A stretch of DNA of 64,000 nt from Nibribacter ruber (GTDB lineage: Bacteria; Bacteroidota; Bacteroidia; Cytophagales; Hymenobacteraceae), in the NCBI RefSeq assembly GCF_009913235.1, contig NZ_CP047897.1, positions 3,967,001-4,031,000 on the forward strand. Reading direction: 5' to 3'. The notes beneath the pieces were generated by a model. It was given only the letters and a program-made list of their open reading frames with translations, did not search any database and was not told where the DNA came from. Shown one piece after another: positions 51,662 to 59,644 of this stretch (within the stretch, counting starts at the first letter, position 1; each line of letters starts with the position of its first letter). A program made the translations under genes and the position numbers.

Positions 51662-52675
51662 TTACATGGTTGGCACCCCGTTCACGGTAGTGTATTTGAG
51701 AACAAATTTCTTGTCTGGGTAAACAATGGAGTAGGCACTCTGGGCCATTAGGGCGGCTTCATGGAAACCACATAAAATCAACTTCAGCTTGCCGGGGTAG
51801 GTGTTAATGTCGCCAATGGCGTACACGCCCGGAATGTTGGTGCTGTAGTCTACGGTATTCACCACAATAGCCGATTTTTCCAGTTCCAGGCCCCAGTTTT
51901 CTAACGGTCCCAACTTAGGCACCAATCCGAAGAGCGGGATAAAGTAGTCTGCTTCTACCTGGTAGCCGTCGGCGCCGTCTGGCGAGATGGTCACAGATTC
52001 TAACTGGCCGTTGCCGTGCACCTGGGTCACGTTAGACTTCAAGAGTAGTTTCATGTGGCCTTCCTCTGCCAGGCTAGACACCTTGGCCGCCGATTCTGGG
52101 GCGCCTCTGAAGGTGGTTCCGCGGTGCACCAAGGTCAGTTCTTTGGCTACGTCTGCCAGGTAAATGGCCCAGTCCAGGGCAGAGTCTCCGCCGCCGGCCA
52201 GCACAATGCGCTTGTCTCTGAAGAACTCTGGGTCTTTGACCATGTAGGCCACGCCTTTGCCGCCTTCAAAGTTCTCCAGGTTCTCAATGGCCGGCTTGCG
52301 CGGCTCAAACGAACCCAGTCCACCGGCAATCACCACCACTTTGCAGGTGATTTCAGTTTTATCTGTAGTAATCAGTTTGAAAGAGCCGTCCTCTAGTTTT
52401 TCAATCTCCTCTACACGCTCGCCTAACGTGAAAGTGGGGTGGAAAGGCTCAATCTGCTGCATCAGGTTTTGCACCAGATCGCCGGCCAATACCATGGGAT
52501 AGCCGGGGATGTCATAGATGGGCTTTTTAGGGTAGATTTCAGAGAGCTGGCCGCCCACCTGCGGAAGCGCGTCAACCACGTGGCATTTCATTTTGAGAAG
52601 GCCGGCTTCAAACACGGCGAACAATCCCACCGGGCCCGCCCCGATGATGCAAATATCAGTACTTATAGTTGACAT
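51662..52675 (-). CDS. ferredoxin-NADP+ reductase, thioredoxin-reductase-like (YumC type)
   Basis: 337 residues from the ATG at 52675 (MSTISTDICIIGAGPVGLFAVFEAG); the longer open frame is rejected because the FAD fold begins at CIIGAGPVG. The FAD GxGxxG, VGGQLSEIYPKKPIYDIPGYP, the NADPH-binding GGGDSALDWA and the FAD-ring GVYAIGDI are present, while the CxxC of thioredoxin reductase is absent. This matches TrxR-like ferredoxin-NADP+ reductase. The following ferredoxin gene (4 bp) is the likely partner. Confidence 0.9.
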   Translation of the reverse strand: MSTISTDICIIGAGPVGLFAVFEAGLLKMKCHVVDALPQVGGQLSEIYPKKPIYDIPGYPMVLAGDLVQNLMQQIEPFHPTFTLGERVEEIEKLEDGSFKLITTDKTEITCKVVVIAGGLGSFEPRKPAIENLENFEGGKGVAYMVKDPEFFRDKRIVLAGGGDSALDWAIYLADVAKELTLVHRGTTFRGAPESAAKVSSLAEEGHMKLLLKSNVTQVHGNGQLESVTISPDGADGYQVEADYFIPLFGLVPKLGPLENWGLELEKSAIVVNTVDYSTNIPGVYAIGDINTYPGKLKLILCGFHEAALMAQSAYSIVYPDKKFVLKYTTVNGVPTM

Positions 52676-52826
52676 GAGTGAGGTATATGGGTATAAAGGC
52701 AAGACTTTTACATCATTGCCGTTCTTAAACAGTGCCACCGTTTTCCCTTTTTTGGGTTTTGCGGTTTGCGCCTGCAAAGTAACATCAAAAAAGGCGAAAG
52801 TGTTCTGCCAGATTCTATCTTGGTGG

Positions 52827-52856
52827 TTGCCTCTCTTATATTAAATTGTAATTTTA
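52827..52856 (+). promoter_or_regulatory. probable lgt promoter
   Basis: TTG at 52827-52829 and TAATTTTA at 52849-52856 (one mismatch to TAnnTTTG) with 19 bp between, 19 bp before the lgt ATG. Confidence 0.4.
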
Positions 52857-52875
52857 GCGCTTTAACCTCTCTACC

Positions 52876-53703
52876 ATGCTTGATTTTATCACCTGGGATG
52901 TGAACCCCAACCTTTTCTCATTAGGGCCTTTGACGGTGCGTTGGTACGGTCTGCTGTTTGCCATGGCCTTTGTGCTCACTCAACCCATTGAGAAATACAT
53001 CTATAAAAAAGACGGCCGCTCTGAAGAAGACGTAGACGTGCTCACCTTGTACATGGTCATTGGCACCGTGATTGGCGCGCGCCTGGGCCACTGTCTTTTC
53101 TATGACCCGGTGTATTACCTCTCTAACCCCATTGAGATTTTCAAGATCTGGGAGGGAGGATTGGCCAGCCACGGCGGTACCATTGGTATTCTGGTGTCTC
53201 TGTACCTGTTCAGCCGCAAATACAAGTTTGATTACCTATGGGTGCTGGATAGAATTGTGATTGTGGTGGCCGTGGGCGGAGCGTGTATAAGGTTAGGCAA
53301 CCTCATGAACTCTGAGATCATTGGCAAACCCGCCGACCTGCCTTGGGCCTTTAAGTTTGTGCGCAACACTGAACTGTTCAACGGTGTGCCGGCCTACATA
53401 GACCCGCGCCATCCTACGCAGTTGTATGAAAGCCTTTTCTGCGTGTTCCTGTTCATCTTACTTTATACGCTTTGGAAGAAAGGGGCCGGTAAAATGCGCG
53501 GATTGTTGTTTGGCCTGTTTGTGACGCTGTTGTTCACGTTCCGGTTTCTGGTAGAATTCCTGAAGGAAAACCAGGAGGCCTTTGAAGACGAGCTGGCCTT
53601 GAACATGGGCCAATGGCTGAGCATCCCGCTGATTTTGATTGGCATAGTGGTGCTCATCTACGCACTTCGTCAGCCCAGACAACCACAGCAAATGGTTAGC
53701 TAG
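52876..53703 (+). CDS. lgt: prolipoprotein diacylglyceryl transferase
   Basis: 275 residues with about seven membrane helices. It starts LDFITWDVNPNLFSLGPLTVRWYGLLFAMAF; the family signature is GGLASHGGTIG, followed by the Arg/Glu-rich RLGNLMNSEIIG and RHPTQLYESL. It transfers diacylglycerol from phosphatidylglycerol to the lipobox cysteine of prolipoproteins, the first step for the lipoproteins in this window. Its last six codons are followed 4 bp later by palindromic element copy 23 and a bidirectional terminator. Confidence 0.95.
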   Translation: MLDFITWDVNPNLFSLGPLTVRWYGLLFAMAFVLTQPIEKYIYKKDGRSEEDVDVLTLYMVIGTVIGARLGHCLFYDPVYYLSNPIEIFKIWEGGLASHGGTIGILVSLYLFSRKYKFDYLWVLDRIVIVVAVGGACIRLGNLMNSEIIGKPADLPWAFKFVRNTELFNGVPAYIDPRHPTQLYESLFCVFLFILLYTLWKKGAGKMRGLLFGLFVTLLFTFRFLVEFLKENQEAFEDELALNMGQWLSIPLILIGIVVLIYALRQPRQPQQMVS

Positions 53704-53707
53704 CAGG

Positions 53708-53745
53708 TGTTTTTTGCCTGATTCTTAGAAAATAGCCTAAAAACG
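53708..53745. repeat. 38-bp palindromic element, copy 23
   Basis: TGTTTTTTGCCTG...TAGCCTAAAAACG, 4 bp after the lgt stop; its AAAAACG is the left flank of the next terminator. Confidence 0.85.
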
Positions 53746-53788
53746 GTTCGGTCTCTGGAAGTAGATTTCCGGAGGCCGAACCGTTTTT
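53739..53788. terminator. bidirectional terminator lgt / propeller gene
   Basis: Thirteen-bp stem AAAAACGGTTCGG / CCGAACCGTTTTT; the loop itself can pair (CTC.GGAA / TTCC.GAG). It is shared by two convergent genes. Confidence 0.88.
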
Positions 53789-53803
53789 AATTTGGGACAG
53801 TTT

Positions 53804-54643
53804 TTATAATGCGTATTGAAACAGATCGCCTTCTTCATTGCTCATGACCAGCGTCTTGTTGTCTTTGAAGAGAATGGCCTCAGACTTGCCGGCCTTGGGC
53901 AAGGTAATAATCTGCGGTTTCTGGCTGAAGAATTGGTTAGAACCTTTTTTGATGGGATACAGGTAGAGCTTGCCATACGTGAGGACGGCCATTTTGGAGC
54001 CATCTGGGCTTACATCTGCGGAGGTAACCTCGCCGGATATCTGGGTTTTGCTTACCAACTTGGCGGTATGCGTGCCAGCCTGGTCTGAGAGTTCGTAGAG
54101 TTTGGAAGTGCGTTTCTGGCCTCGGTCCTTGGAAAGCAGGTACAGTTTGTTGTTGTGCCAGAAGAAGCCTTCGCAGTCAAAGTTGCGCAGTTCCTTTTCT
54201 ACTTTGCCCGTGGGCTGGTCCTGATACCTAAACTTGATGGTCTGCACCTTGAAGCCCTGCTTGGGCGCCACCTTGTAAATTTTCAGGTCCTGGCGCTCGT
54301 TCTTGTTGTTGCCCACGTCCCCAATGTACAGGTAGCCTTTGTTGTCCTGGGCAAGGTCTTCCCAGTCATTGTTGCTCACGTCCTGAATCTGGGTCTGGCT
54401 CAGGAGTTTGCCTTGCTCATTGACTTTATAGAGAATGGGCAGGTTGCCGGCATCATTGTGGGTCCAGTACTGTCCCGGTGAACCGGCCATCTCCAACCCA
54501 GAACTTTCCACAATTTCACCTGGCAATTTGGCTAGCAATTCCAGACTACCCAACGCGACAGGAATGGAGGTGTAACTGCTCAGGGCAGAGGCAAGGGGGA
54601 AGGCGGCGCAAGCCAATAAAAGCAACGGAGGAAATCGTTTCAT
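53804..54643 (-). CDS. secreted beta-propeller protein of unknown function
   Basis: 279 residues with a signal peptide (MKRFPPLLLLACAAFPLASALS). The mature part is a propeller of the SdiA-regulated/phytase-esterase-like type: LPGEIVESSGLEMAG, WTHNDAGNLPILYKVNEQG, DWEDLAQDNKGYLYIGDVGNNKNER, NFDCEGFFWHNNKLYLLSKDRG and VTSADVSPDGSKMAVLTYGKLYLYP. The ESSGL...HNDAGN...NNDWED...GDVGNN order recurs in that family. Probably surface or periplasmic; no enzyme activity is claimed. Single gene. Confidence 0.72.
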   Translation of the reverse strand: MKRFPPLLLLACAAFPLASALSSYTSIPVALGSLELLAKLPGEIVESSGLEMAGSPGQYWTHNDAGNLPILYKVNEQGKLLSQTQIQDVSNNDWEDLAQDNKGYLYIGDVGNNKNERQDLKIYKVAPKQGFKVQTIKFRYQDQPTGKVEKELRNFDCEGFFWHNNKLYLLSKDRGQKRTSKLYELSDQAGTHTAKLVSKTQISGEVTSADVSPDGSKMAVLTYGKLYLYPIKKGSNQFFSQKPQIITLPKAGKSEAILFKDNKTLVMSNEEGDLFQYAL

Positions 54644-54814
54644 TGGTGAACTGTTAGGTTAGTCTCTTGTATAAAATCCCGAATGCAGGAAATAGTGTAA
54701 ACGAAGCGAAAACCCAGAAGTTGAGAAAAATATAGTCTAGAAAGTGATTTAATCCCTCAACAGCAAATTCAAAGAGATAAGAATTAGCCAGTGCCTTACT
54801 TGAGAAGACTGCTT

Positions 54815-54852
54815 CGTTTTTAGGCTATTTTGTGGGATTTAAGCCGAAAACA
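54815..54852. repeat. 38-bp palindromic element, copy 24
   Basis: CGTTTTTAGGCTA...TAAGCCGAAAACA, slightly degenerate. It lies in the 470-bp gap 54644-55113, which also holds a GTGA repeat, copy 25 and a pyrimidine-rich tract; I see no gene there. Confidence 0.82.
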
Positions 54853-54975
54853 GGCTCGGTGCTTTAAGCTTTCAGGATAGGTTTTTCATGAATTGCCAAA
54901 GCTAGGCGCTACTCTGCTTTTTGGTGAAAACACACAATAAGGAAATGGTTTTTTTGGTGCTTCTAAAAGTCTCCC

Positions 54976-54999
54976 GTGAGTGAGTGAGTGAGTGAGTGT
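54976..54999 (+). repeat. (GTGA) tetranucleotide repeat
   Basis: Five full GTGA units plus GTGT, ending immediately before palindromic element copy 25. It is intergenic, so any length change would not alter a frame. Confidence 0.85.
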
Positions 55000-55037
55000 C
55001 GTTTTTGGCTTGTTTTCAGGAAATCAGCCCCAAAACG
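55000..55037. repeat. 38-bp palindromic element, copy 25
   Basis: CGTTTTTGGCTTG...CAGCCCCAAAACG; joined at its left to the GTGA repeat, with flanking GTGTCG/CGACAC extending the stem by four bp. Confidence 0.85.
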
Positions 55038-55045
55038 ACACTTTG

Positions 55046-55110
55046 GAAATCACTACATCTTCCCATTCCCACATTTTCAAATCTTCTCATTTTCAAATCT
55101 TCAAATTCGC
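55046..55110. repeat. pyrimidine-rich simple tract, third copy
   Basis: TTCCCACATTTTCAAATC, TTCTCATTTTCAAATCTTC and AAATTCGCACC; same words as the tracts beside nadE. It abuts the stop of the next gene. Confidence 0.5.
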
Positions 55111-55113
55111 ACC

Positions 55114-56562
55114 TTAGCGGAGCACCTTCGCTTTTAATTGAAAGATGTCTCTGAGGGCGCGGTCTGCAGCGTAATAGCCGCACATGCCGTGTACGCCACC
55201 GCCGGGAGGAGTGGAGGAAGAGCAGAGGTAAATGCCTTTGGCCGAGGTTCTGTACGGCGAGGCCCGAAGTGCCGGACGCGTAAACAACTGCCCCACGTCA
55301 ATGATGCCACCGTTGATGTCGCCCCCGATGTAGTTGGGGTTGTAGGCTTCCATCTGGTGGGTGTTGAAGGCATGGCGGGCTAGAATCAGGTCTTTGAACC
55401 CCGGCGCGAACCGTTCTATCTGGTTTTCTATGGCCTGGGTCATGTCTTTAGTGGAGCCGTTGGGCACATGGCAATAGGCCCAGGCGGTGTGCTTGCCTTG
55501 CGGCGCCCGGCTGGGGTCAAAAACACTTTGTTGGGCCATCAAGGCAAATGGTTTTTCTGGGTACTGCCCTTGTGAGGTAAGTTTTTCTGATAGCGCTATC
55601 TCCTCCAGGGTGTTGCCCAAATGCACGGTGCCGGCCTGTCTACACTCGGGTGCAGTGAAGGGAACCGGGCCGTCCAAAGCCCAGTCTATCTTGAATACGC
55701 CCATGCCGTAACGGTACTTCTTCAACTGCCACTGGTAAATGGCGGAAAACGAATGACCCGCAATCTCCAGCAACTGCCTGGGTGTGACATCCAGCAACAC
55801 CGCATGAGAGGAGGGTAATTGCTTTAAAGAAGTAACATGATAATTGGTCTCAATCTTTCCGCCCAAGGAAACGAAATGCGCTGCCAAGGCATTGGCAATG
55901 CTCTGCGACCCGCCTTTGGGCAGCGGCCAGCCGTGCAAATGCGCCTGCGCCAGCAACACCAAGCCAATGGCCGAGGTGGTCATATTAGACAAAGGCTGAA
56001 TAGAATGCGCCGCCATGCCCGCCCACAGTCCTCTTGCTTTTTTAGTGGTAAAGACTAGGTTCGCCAAAGTAGTGGCCGGTGACATCGCTTTGATGCCAAA
56101 TTTCGCCATGGCCAATGGATTCTTCGGGAATTGCAGTGGACCCAGAACGGTTGGCGCCAAGTTTGGCCAGTCCTTCACCAAAGCCGTCATCAATTGCTCA
56201 TAGGCTTTTCTGTCCTTGCCCAGATGAAGCGCCGTTTCTGGTAAGGAATGCAGGAGCGCTGCGGCGGTGCCGCCGTCAAATGGGTGCGCGGCCGCTACCG
56301 GTGGGTAAATGTATTCCAGCCCGTGCTGGGCCAGGGGAAGCGTTTTAAAATAAGGAGACTCGGCGGCCAGGGGATGAATGGCTGAGCAGACATCATGCAG
56401 AAAGCCCGGCAAGGTTAGTTCTTTGGTGCGCAGGCCTCCGCCAATGGTGTCTTTGGACTCCACCAACAGCACAGACAATCCCTGTTCCTGCAAGGCAATG
56501 GCCGCCGACAAGCCATTCGGCCCAGAGCCGACCACTACTGCATCAAAATCCCGTTTTTCCAA
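55114..56562 (-). CDS. phytoene desaturase-like FAD-dependent oxidoreductase
   Basis: 482 residues. The N-terminal Rossmann motif AVVVGSGPNGLSAAIALQEQGLSVLLVESKDTIGGGLRTKEL binds FAD; the C-terminal STPPGGGVHGMCGYYAADRAL is the family's conserved FAD/substrate end. This is the CrtI/PYROXD2-like family (NAD(P)/FAD-dependent amine oxidase fold). Such genes in Bacteroidota are not all carotenoid enzymes, and no crtB or other carotenoid gene is next to it, so the substrate is open. Single gene. Confidence 0.82.
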   Translation of the reverse strand: MEKRDFDAVVVGSGPNGLSAAIALQEQGLSVLLVESKDTIGGGLRTKELTLPGFLHDVCSAIHPLAAESPYFKTLPLAQHGLEYIYPPVAAAHPFDGGTAAALLHSLPETALHLGKDRKAYEQLMTALVKDWPNLAPTVLGPLQFPKNPLAMAKFGIKAMSPATTLANLVFTTKKARGLWAGMAAHSIQPLSNMTTSAIGLVLLAQAHLHGWPLPKGGSQSIANALAAHFVSLGGKIETNYHVTSLKQLPSSHAVLLDVTPRQLLEIAGHSFSAIYQWQLKKYRYGMGVFKIDWALDGPVPFTAPECRQAGTVHLGNTLEEIALSEKLTSQGQYPEKPFALMAQQSVFDPSRAPQGKHTAWAYCHVPNGSTKDMTQAIENQIERFAPGFKDLILARHAFNTHQMEAYNPNYIGGDINGGIIDVGQLFTRPALRASPYRTSAKGIYLCSSSTPPGGGVHGMCGYYAADRALRDIFQLKAKVLR

Positions 56563-56718
56563 AGGCGAGTCAGGTGTTTACTAGTTTGAGAAGCAAGATA
56601 CGTATCCTGGCTGACGTGGCCGCCACCCATGACCTCCAATCCTCACGCTTTTATCTTCCCTCTCATCCTTTTGCTGTACTATCAGATTCTTTCCCGCGCT
56701 CACATTTTCACTCTCCTT

Positions 56719-56745
56719 TTGTCATCCTGAAAGGACCTTGTGGGC
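56719..56745 (+). repeat. inverted pair, left copy (TTGTCATCCTGAAAGG)
   Basis: Reads TTGTCATCCTGAAAGGACC then TTGTGGGC. The inverted partner is at 57000-57026. The 56563-57160 gap (about 600 bp) contains this pair, a short AAGTTACAAACTT palindrome, element copy 26 and a GAAGAA tract; I see no gene in it. Confidence 0.75.
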
Positions 56746-56858
56746 AAGCTGTAAAGACGGTTATTAAAAGAAACCTCCCGCAGGTTTGAGCGCAGCGGCA
56801 ACTTATGGATAAGATTAGGGGAAGTTTTCCAATTTGCCATCTCTGCAGAACGGCCCAC

Positions 56859-56875
56859 GCAAGTTACAAACTTGC
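56859..56875. repeat. GCAAGTTACAAACTTGC palindrome
   Basis: A shortened relative of the arms at 40891-40959 (AAGTTTGTAAACTT), again followed by a CCAAGC/AGCTCC word. Confidence 0.6.
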
Positions 56876-56928
56876 GCCAATGCTTAGCTCCAAGCTATAC
56901 GCGTGAAGCAGCAACGGAGAATGTGTTG

Positions 56929-56966
56929 TGTTTTTGGTCTGGTTTCTGGAAAACAGGGCAAAAACG
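56929..56966. repeat. 38-bp palindromic element, copy 26
   Basis: TGTTTTTGGTCTG...CAGGGCAAAAACG around GTTTCTGGAAAA, lying between the two inverted copies of TTGTCATYCTGAAAGG. Confidence 0.82.
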
Positions 56967-56999
56967 AAAATTTGCGTTTAGCTAGCGCCTGTCTAGTTC

Positions 57000-57026
57000 G
57001 CCCAAAAGGTCCTTTCAGAATGACAA
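57000..57026 (-). repeat. inverted pair, right copy
   Basis: On the minus strand it reads TTGTCATTCTGAAAGGACC then TTTTGGGC, 24 of 27 bases identical to the left copy at 56719. Confidence 0.75.
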
Positions 57027-57160
57027 GTGGAGAAGAAGAAGAAGAAGAATGGTTGGGACTGAAAAAAAGGATCGCCTGTAGCACTAAAACAGCACACCAG
57101 GCGATCCTTGAGGATAGCAACAGTCTTACATCTTATGTCTTGCGTCGTAGGTCTATTTAC

Positions 57161-57730
57161 TTAATGCACCTGCAAGCCGCTGTCGGGGACGAAGTCTAGG
57201 GAGACGGAGTTCATGCAGTAACGCTTATAGGTGGGCGGCGGGCCGTCGTCGAAGAGGTGGCCTAAGTGGGCATCGCAGCGGCCGCACAATACTTCTATGC
57301 GCTCCATGCCCATAGAATTGTCTTGCTCATAGATGACGGCGTTCTTTCTGAAGGTCTCAAAAAAGCTGGGCCAGCCGCAGTCTGAGGCAAACTTGGCATC
57401 AGAGGCGAAAAGCTTGTTGCCGCAGGCGGCGCAGTAATAAGTGCCTCGGCCGGTGTAGTTCCAGAGCTTGCCGGTGAAGGCGCGCTCCGTGCCTTTGCCG
57501 CGGGCAACGGCATAGACATCAGGGGGCAAGACCTTCTTCCATTCTTCGTCAGAAAGCCGCAGTTTGGTGGTGTCTGTGCGCGAGTAATACGGGTTCTTGG
57601 TTTGCCCAGGCGCGGAGGGCTGCGTGCTCACTGCGGTGGTTGCCGTGGGCTGGGTGCCCTGGTCAGAGGCGCTTTGGCAGCTGAGCAAAGGCAGGAGCAG
57701 TAATAGGTAAATTGAAAAAAGTAGTTTCAT
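57161..57730 (-). CDS. msrB: peptide-methionine (R)-S-oxide reductase, lipoprotein
   Basis: 189 residues from the ATG at 57730 (another ATG three codons upstream). A lipobox LLSC ends the signal (MKLLFSIYLLLLLPLLSC), so this is an envelope-anchored MsrB. A Thr/Ser/Gln-rich linker (about 20-45) leads to the SelR domain: LSDEEWKKVLP, the zinc CxxC pairs YCAACGN and VLCGRCDAHLGHLFDDGP, CGWPSFFETF and the catalytic Cys in KRYCMNSVSLDF. It reduces methionine-R-sulfoxide, here presumably in exported proteins. Single gene. Confidence 0.92.
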   Translation of the reverse strand: MKLLFSIYLLLLLPLLSCQSASDQGTQPTATTAVSTQPSAPGQTKNPYYSRTDTTKLRLSDEEWKKVLPPDVYAVARGKGTERAFTGKLWNYTGRGTYYCAACGNKLFASDAKFASDCGWPSFFETFRKNAVIYEQDNSMGMERIEVLCGRCDAHLGHLFDDGPPPTYKRYCMNSVSLDFVPDSGLQVH

Positions 57731-57818
57731 GGGTCTCATCTATAAGGGCAGCAACCTGCCTGCTATACAAACGAAGTCTACGCCCATATTAGTTTTCGGG
57801 CCGCTAGAAGTATTCCAG

Positions 57819-57856
57819 CGTTTTTGGCTTCTTTTCTGAAAAACAGGCTAAAAACG
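57819..57856. repeat. 38-bp palindromic element, copy 27
   Basis: CGTTTTTGGCTTC...CAGGCTAAAAACG, 54 bp beyond the stop of the YdjM-like gene. Confidence 0.85.
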
Positions 57857-57910
57857 AGGCAGGTAGATAGGTGCCATCACCTGCTTTGCCCCGCCTGTAC
57901 CTAGTGATGT

Positions 57911-58453
57911 CTATTTTCTCAATAGTCTCTTCACCAGCCCCACCAAGGCCAAATACAACACGCTCGGGATACCCACCCAAATAAGTTCGCTTTGGATGAC
58001 GGCCAAGCCCTTCGGGCCGAGGAACTGCTTGATGCCAATAGGAGACACCTGGATGGGGCGCCAAGGCAGAAAATACCGGTTGTTGTCAAAAGGCGAGAAG
58101 ACCGCCACGCCCAGTCCGCCGGTGGTCATGGCGTCCAGCAAAGAATGCGAGGCCGTGCATAGAAAGAAAATAAAGATGAGGAAGAGTCCCTGCCGACTCT
58201 GGAGCGGAACACCTCTGTAGAATACTTTGGTCACCAAAACGCCCAGCAACAACGCAAACGCCAGTGAGTGCGAAAAGCCCCGATGTCCCAGAAAATGCTC
58301 ATACGGCACGCCAAACTTGAACATGACCACGTCTGCATCTGGAATGACGGCGCAGAATGCCGCCAAGGCACTAAACTTGAAAAGCTGTTTTTTACTGGTA
58401 GAAGTTTTGCTGATGGCCACCGCCAACAACGCATGCGCAAATGCAGATGCCAT
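57911..58453 (-). CDS. YdjM/DUF457 family membrane metal-dependent hydrolase
   Basis: 180 residues with four to five membrane helices. The family motifs are AFAHALLAVAI (first His), VIPDADVVMFKF, GHRGFSHSLAFA and CTASHSLLDAMTTGG, where the His and Asp side chains are expected to bind metal near the membrane face. The homologue YdjM in E. coli is LexA-regulated; no LexA site was recognised here. Substrate unknown. It lies downstream of the cytosine deaminase gene, with 142 bp between. Confidence 0.85.
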   Translation of the reverse strand: MASAFAHALLAVAISKTSTSKKQLFKFSALAAFCAVIPDADVVMFKFGVPYEHFLGHRGFSHSLAFALLLGVLVTKVFYRGVPLQSRQGLFLIFIFFLCTASHSLLDAMTTGGLGVAVFSPFDNNRYFLPWRPIQVSPIGIKQFLGPKGLAVIQSELIWVGIPSVLYLALVGLVKRLLRK

Positions 58454-58547
58454 GTCTGTAAATTGAAGGAAGCCTGAAGCTACCTTTCTTTTACCAAGTA
58501 AAAAAGAAGGAGGCTCCAGGCTTCAGAATATTTTGTGGGCAGAACAA

Positions 58548-58585
58548 CGTTTTTAGCCTATTTACCAGAAAACAAGCCAAAAACG
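58548..58585. repeat. 38-bp palindromic element, copy 28
   Basis: CGTTTTTAGCCTA...CAAGCCAAAAACG with the centre TTTACCAGAAAA, 10 bp beyond the deaminase stop. A long imperfect hairpin (GAAGCCTG...CAGGCTTC, 58470-58525) lies beside it. Confidence 0.85.
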
Positions 58586-58595
58586 CAAGTACGGT

Positions 58596-59033
58596 CTATA
58601 CGCCAATGTCCTCGTTCCAAAGCGTGGGCTTTTCCTGAATGAACTGTTGCATGAGGTTGTAGCACTCCTGACTGTCTACCACAGTCACATCCACGCCCCT
58701 AGATTTGAGCAGATCCTCTTCGCCCATGAAGGTCTTGTTCTCACCCACCACTACTCTGGGAATGCCATACAGCAAGATGGTGCCTGAGCACATGGGGCAA
58801 GGCGAAAGTGTGGTATAGATAGTGCATTCCTTGTACACAGAGGCCGGTTGTCTTCCCGCATTCTCCAGCGCGTCCATCTCGCCGTGCAAGATGGGACTGC
58901 CGTTCTGCACCCGCTTGTTGTGCCCCCGGCCAATGATTTTGCCGTTGTGCACTAAAACAGAGCCGATGGGAATGCCGCCCTCTTGGTAGCCTTTCTGCGC
59001 CTCTTCAAAAGCCGCCTGTAAGAATTGGTCCAT
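58596..59033 (-). CDS. yeast-type cytosine deaminase / nucleoside deaminase
   Basis: 145 residues. Zinc ligands are in HGEMDALENAGR (His and catalytic Glu) and TLSPCPMCSG (two Cys). Beyond the core the protein follows the fungal Fcy1 pattern closely: IPRVVVGENKTFMGEEDLLKSRGVDVTVVDSQECYNLMQQFI then EKPTLWNEDIG, as in yeast cytosine deaminase, rather than the TadA pattern. It would deaminate cytosine to uracil, though guanine or other bases are possible. The start MDQFLQAAFEEAQKGYQEGGIPIGSVL is family-like. Confidence 0.85.
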   Translation of the reverse strand: MDQFLQAAFEEAQKGYQEGGIPIGSVLVHNGKIIGRGHNKRVQNGSPILHGEMDALENAGRQPASVYKECTIYTTLSPCPMCSGTILLYGIPRVVVGENKTFMGEEDLLKSRGVDVTVVDSQECYNLMQQFIQEKPTLWNEDIGV

Positions 59034-59160
59034 GATATGGTAGAAAGTTGGAGTTGCAGAGATGAAATTATGGCTATATACGTGAGTCTAAGAAATCAAT
59101 ATGGGTACACGATCTCCAATCCATTACTTATTTGTTTTCGATAGAGCAGGGAGACGATTC

Positions 59161-59628
59161 TTACTCAAAATCTACTAAGGGCCGAACTTCTGTGACAGTT
59201 GGTGTGCCAGTGCCCTCATTCCTCTCCACTATGAAGATGTGCTTAAGTTGCCGGAAGTACACACCTCCATAATAACTCTTATCCCCATGTTTGGGATAGT
59301 TTCTACTGATGAAATCAAAAAGTTGCTCCTCTGTTACAACGGGTAACTTCTTCAACTCCCAAGGTTGCAATCGCTGACGGCTTACCTTATCCTTGGAAAT
59401 GAATTTTAGAGGATGCCCATCATAGAGAAACAAATTGTTGTACGCGTAGGTGTCCTCCCAACTTTCTTTGAGTGTAATAGGGTCAACTCCTTTAGTGTCT
59501 GTGAATTTATAATGCTTGCCCGGTTCATGCAATAAGTAGAGGACCGTGTCCTGCATAGAGGGCTGAGAAACTACCTCATGAGAACAAGTATTTATAAGAG
59601 AAACTAATATAAAAATTAAAAACTTCAT
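59161..59628 (-). CDS. hypothetical lipoprotein
   Basis: 155 residues; I do not recognise the family. The N-terminus MKFLIFILVSLINTC ends in a possible lipobox (INTC). The mature part is soluble, mixed alpha/beta, with WEDTYAYNNLFLYDGHPLKFI and YPKHGDKSYYGGVYFRQLKHIFIVE as the most distinctive stretches. It lies 16 bp after the HExxH lipoprotein gene on the same strand and shares its AT-rich composition, so the two are probably one accessory operon. Confidence 0.65.
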   Translation of the reverse strand: MKFLIFILVSLINTCSHEVVSQPSMQDTVLYLLHEPGKHYKFTDTKGVDPITLKESWEDTYAYNNLFLYDGHPLKFISKDKVSRQRLQPWELKKLPVVTEEQLFDFISRNYPKHGDKSYYGGVYFRQLKHIFIVERNEGTGTPTVTEVRPLVDFE

Positions 59629-59644
59629 TTACTTGTAATTTAAA

